Positions 38,700 to 40,570 of a stretch of 40,570 nucleotides of DNA are shown piece after piece. The notes under the pieces were generated by a model, which did no database searches, was not told where the DNA came from, and saw nothing but the letters and a program-made list of their open reading frames with translations. Every line of letters begins with the position of its first letter. Positions within the stretch are counted from its first letter, which is position 1. The position numbers and the translations under genes are program-made. The DNA comes from Hyphomicrobiales bacterium (GTDB lineage: Bacteria > Pseudomonadota > Alphaproteobacteria > Rhizobiales > Rhizobiaceae): assembly GCA_900470965.1 (NCBI GenBank), contig UCCS01000142.1:1-40570 (forward strand), in the 5' to 3' direction.

Positions 38700-40229
38700 A
38701 TGAAGATCGTTCTGATAAACCCGCCGCATACCGCGATCGGCAGCCGTATTCCCGATGATCATCTTCCACCGCTCGGCCTTCTTTCGGTCGGAGGTCCGCT
38801 GATCGACGATGGTCACGCCGTCAGCCTCATCGATGCCGAATTCGGGCCGATGACGGTTGCAGACATCGTCAGCCGAGTGATGGCCGGCAGTCCCGATCTG
38901 GTGCTGATGGGCCATTCCGGCTCGACGTCGGCACATCCCACTGCCCGCGTGATCGCAGAAGCGATCAAGCGCGGCGATCCCAAAATCTCTATCATCTATG
39001 GCGGCGTGTTCCCCACCTATCACTGGCGGGAGGTGCTCGCCGAGACCGAGGCATTCGATATCCTCGTGCGCGGCGAGGGCGAGGAAACCATGCGACGCCT
39101 TGCCGATGCGCTGGCGACGAACCGCCCGCTCGCGACCATCCCCGGAATCGCCTTTCGTGATGGCCATGGCGAAATCCTGGCAACGCAGCCGGCACAGGCG
39201 ATCGCCGATCTCGATGCCTATCGCGTCGGCTGGGAACTGATCGACCACCGCCAGTACAGCTACTGGGGCGGCAAGCGCGCCGTCGTCATGCAGTTTTCTC
39301 GCGGTTGTCCGCATCTCTGCAATTATTGTGGCCAGCGCGGTTTCTGGACCCGTTGGCGTCACCGCTCGCCGGAGCTTTTCGCCCGCGAGATTGTACGGCT
39401 GTATCGCGAAGAGGGCGTCGAGCTCATCAATCTCGCCGACGAGAACCCGACATCCTCGCGAAAAGCCTGGCTGGCTTTTCTCGAAGCGATGATCGCCGAG
39501 AATGTGCCCGTGCAGATCGTCGGCTCGACGCGAGCGGACGATATCGTCCGCGATGCCGATATCCTGCACCTCTACCGAAAGGCGGGTGTCGTGCGCTGGC
39601 TGCTCGGCATGGAAAACACCGATGAGGCGACGCTTGCCCTGATCAAGAAGGGCGGCGCCAAGACGACCGATCGCGAGGCTATCCGCCTCCTGCGCCAGCA
39701 CGACATCCTTTCTATGGCGACCTGGGTCGTCGGTTTCGAGGAGGAGAGGCTGAGCGATCTCTGGCGCGGCTTCCGGCAGTTGCTCTCCTATGATCCCGAC
39801 CAGATCCAGGCGCTCTATGTGACACCGCATCGCTGGACGCCGTTCTTCCGTATCGCCCGCGAACGGCAGGTGATCGAGACCGATATCCGCAAATGGGACT
39901 ACAAGCATCAGGTCCTGAAGATGCGGCATCTCAACCCGATCGTGCTGGTCGCTTGCGTCAAGCTGATCGAGGTCGCGGTCCAGGCGCGGCCGAAGGCGCT
40001 ACTGCGCATCCTCTTTCATCGCGATCCGGAACAGCGTCATTCCATGCGCTGGTACACGCAGATGGGTCGCCGCGTCTGGTTTCACGAGATCCTCGAATTC
40101 CTCTTCCGCCACCGCCATCCCAAGGAAGGTCCGACGCTTGAGACATTCTGGGGCGCCCCCCAGGATGCGGAGGAGGAATCGATGTTGCGCCCGCAGCGGC
40201 ATGTGAAGAGCCTCGACGCTGCGGAATGA
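38700..40229 (+). CDS. BchE-like radical SAM protein with N-terminal B12-binding-type domain
   Basis: The 509-residue protein has a Rossmann-like N-terminal domain (about 1-170, MKIVLINPPHTAIGSRIPDD, IIYGGVFPTYHWREVL, ILVRGEGEETMRRLADAL) of the cobalamin-binding kind. The usual DxHxxG cobalt-ligand motif is not evident. The radical SAM core follows, with the cluster cysteines C203, C207 and C210 in FSRGCPHLCNYCGQRGFW. The general layout and the GCPxxCxxC box resemble BchE, the anaerobic Mg-protoporphyrin ester cyclase, and its relatives. There are no photosynthesis genes here, so it probably acts on another substrate. The start has AAGGGTGAAG 4 nt upstream. Confidence 0.87.
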   Translation: MKIVLINPPHTAIGSRIPDDHLPPLGLLSVGGPLIDDGHAVSLIDAEFGPMTVADIVSRVMAGSPDLVLMGHSGSTSAHPTARVIAEAIKRGDPKISIIYGGVFPTYHWREVLAETEAFDILVRGEGEETMRRLADALATNRPLATIPGIAFRDGHGEILATQPAQAIADLDAYRVGWELIDHRQYSYWGGKRAVVMQFSRGCPHLCNYCGQRGFWTRWRHRSPELFAREIVRLYREEGVELINLADENPTSSRKAWLAFLEAMIAENVPVQIVGSTRADDIVRDADILHLYRKAGVVRWLLGMENTDEATLALIKKGGAKTTDREAIRLLRQHDILSMATWVVGFEEERLSDLWRGFRQLLSYDPDQIQALYVTPHRWTPFFRIARERQVIETDIRKWDYKHQVLKMRHLNPIVLVACVKLIEVAVQARPKALLRILFHRDPEQRHSMRWYTQMGRRVWFHEILEFLFRHRHPKEGPTLETFWGAPQDAEEESMLRPQRHVKSLDAAE

Positions 40230-40284
40230 AATAGACGCCCGATTTTCGGCGGACGACACAGGCGCAGAGTGCTAGAAAGCGGAC

Positions 40285-40570
40285 ATGCTTTTCGAACGCC
40301 CCGATGATGACACGCTCTATGATGCCCTGATCACGCGCAGCGCCGATTATGAGGGCCAGGCCTATGTCTGCGTGAAGACGACAGGCATCTTCTGCCGTCT
40401 GACCTGCCCGGCGCGCAAGCCGAAGCGGGAAAACGCCATCTTCTTCGACACGATCGCCGCCTGCATGCATTCGGGCTTCCGCCCGTGCCAGCGCTGCAAG
40501 CCGCTGGAGCAGCCGGGCCGCGAGCCGATCGTCGACATGCTACTGGCGCGGCTCGACAGCGAACCGGAGG
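40285..40570 (+). CDS. Ada-type methylphosphotriester-DNA methyltransferase/regulator, N-terminal part
   Basis: The visible 95 residues are the zinc domain of Ada. The cysteines C37 (TTGIFCRLTC), C41, C68 and C71 (GFRPCQRCKP) match E. coli Ada C38, C42, C69 and C72, and ARKPKRENAIFF fits. In Ada the first cysteine takes a methyl group from phosphotriesters and turns the protein into an activator. The AraC-like helix-turn-helix and any C-terminal alkyltransferase lie beyond the window, so full-length Ada, AdaA or an Ada-AlkA fusion cannot be told apart. It starts 55 bp after the radical SAM gene on the same strand. Confidence 0.9.
   Translation, partial: MLFERPDDDTLYDALITRSADYEGQAYVCVKTTGIFCRLTCPARKPKRENAIFFDTIAACMHSGFRPCQRCKPLEQPGREPIVDMLLARLDSEPE

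Noticed and set aside
38034..39929. Minus-strand open frame of 631 codons across the radical SAM gene and the nucleotidase
   Set aside because: It runs antisense through the radical SAM gene and then out of frame through the nucleotidase gene; both true genes have clear catalytic motifs.
1..40570. Search for tRNA, rRNA, CRISPR, insertion sequence or prophage features
   Set aside because: Intergenic gaps are short and none showed a cloverleaf, spaced direct repeats, transposase or integrase sequence.

Overview
The window is a stretch of alphaproteobacterial core chromosome, most likely from the genus Rhizobium or a close relative in the Rhizobiaceae. The GC content is high, every protein that can be recognised reads as rhizobial, and several gene types are hallmarks of the group: a malic enzyme fused to a phosphotransacetylase-like domain (tme), the ornithine-lipid acyltransferase olsB, the lptC-lptA-lptB-rpoN-hpf-ptsN string, and chemoreceptors ending in a WEEF-type peptide. 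No rRNA, tRNA, insertion sequence, prophage or CRISPR array was seen. This is mostly vertically inherited housekeeping DNA with a few accessory insertions.

Layout. Positions 1-6163, minus strand: mutS, a 91-residue unknown protein, glnD and the start of murJ. Divergent from mutS is tme (6277-8562). Positions 8608-15087, minus strand: a glyoxalase-fold protein, olsB, a membrane hybrid histidine kinase, lspA, and two RNA-methyltransferase-type genes; the last three overlap by ATGA junctions. Positions 15202-16143, plus strand: a CoxG-like protein and a GNAT acetyltransferase. Positions 16150-17863, minus strand: a LapA-like membrane protein, ihfB and sppA. Positions 18087-23382, plus strand: LPS transport (lptC, lptA, lptB), sigma-54 (rpoN), ribosome hibernation factor (hpf) and the nitrogen-PTS protein ptsN. 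Positions 23459-28206, minus strand: a membrane chemoreceptor, a ribokinase-type sugar kinase and rmuC. Positions 28400-33019, plus strand: a soluble globin-coupled chemoreceptor, then def, a FitAB/VapBC-type toxin-antitoxin pair, fmt and truA. Positions 33142-35878, minus strand: a polytopic membrane protein, dapE and dapD. The rest holds a LOG-family protein, an EF-hand secreted protein, a HAD nucleotidase, a BchE-like radical SAM protein and the start of an Ada-type regulator.

How the genes relate. Nitrogen control recurs: glnD (PII uridylylation), rpoN (sigma-54) and ptsN (EIIA-Ntr) are all here. Envelope work recurs too: murJ, lspA, lptCAB, olsB, sppA and dapDE. Translation start and fMet handling are served by def, fmt and truA, and a PIN-domain toxin sits in the middle of that block.

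Most notable observations. (1) A toxin-antitoxin module with its own palindromic operator lies between def and fmt. (2) An 18-bp Pho-box-like direct repeat lies at -49 to -66 relative to the olsB start. (3) A dead arsC fragment overlaps the 3' end of truA, with the catalytic Cys replaced by Arg and an in-frame stop. (4) A perfect 9-bp hairpin in the EF-hand gene leader covers the ribosome binding site. (5) A BchE-like radical SAM gene occurs without any photosynthesis genes. (6) A 14-bp hairpin separates hpf from ptsN. No clearly undescribed multi-gene system was seen; the regulatory claims are pattern matches made by eye and need testing.
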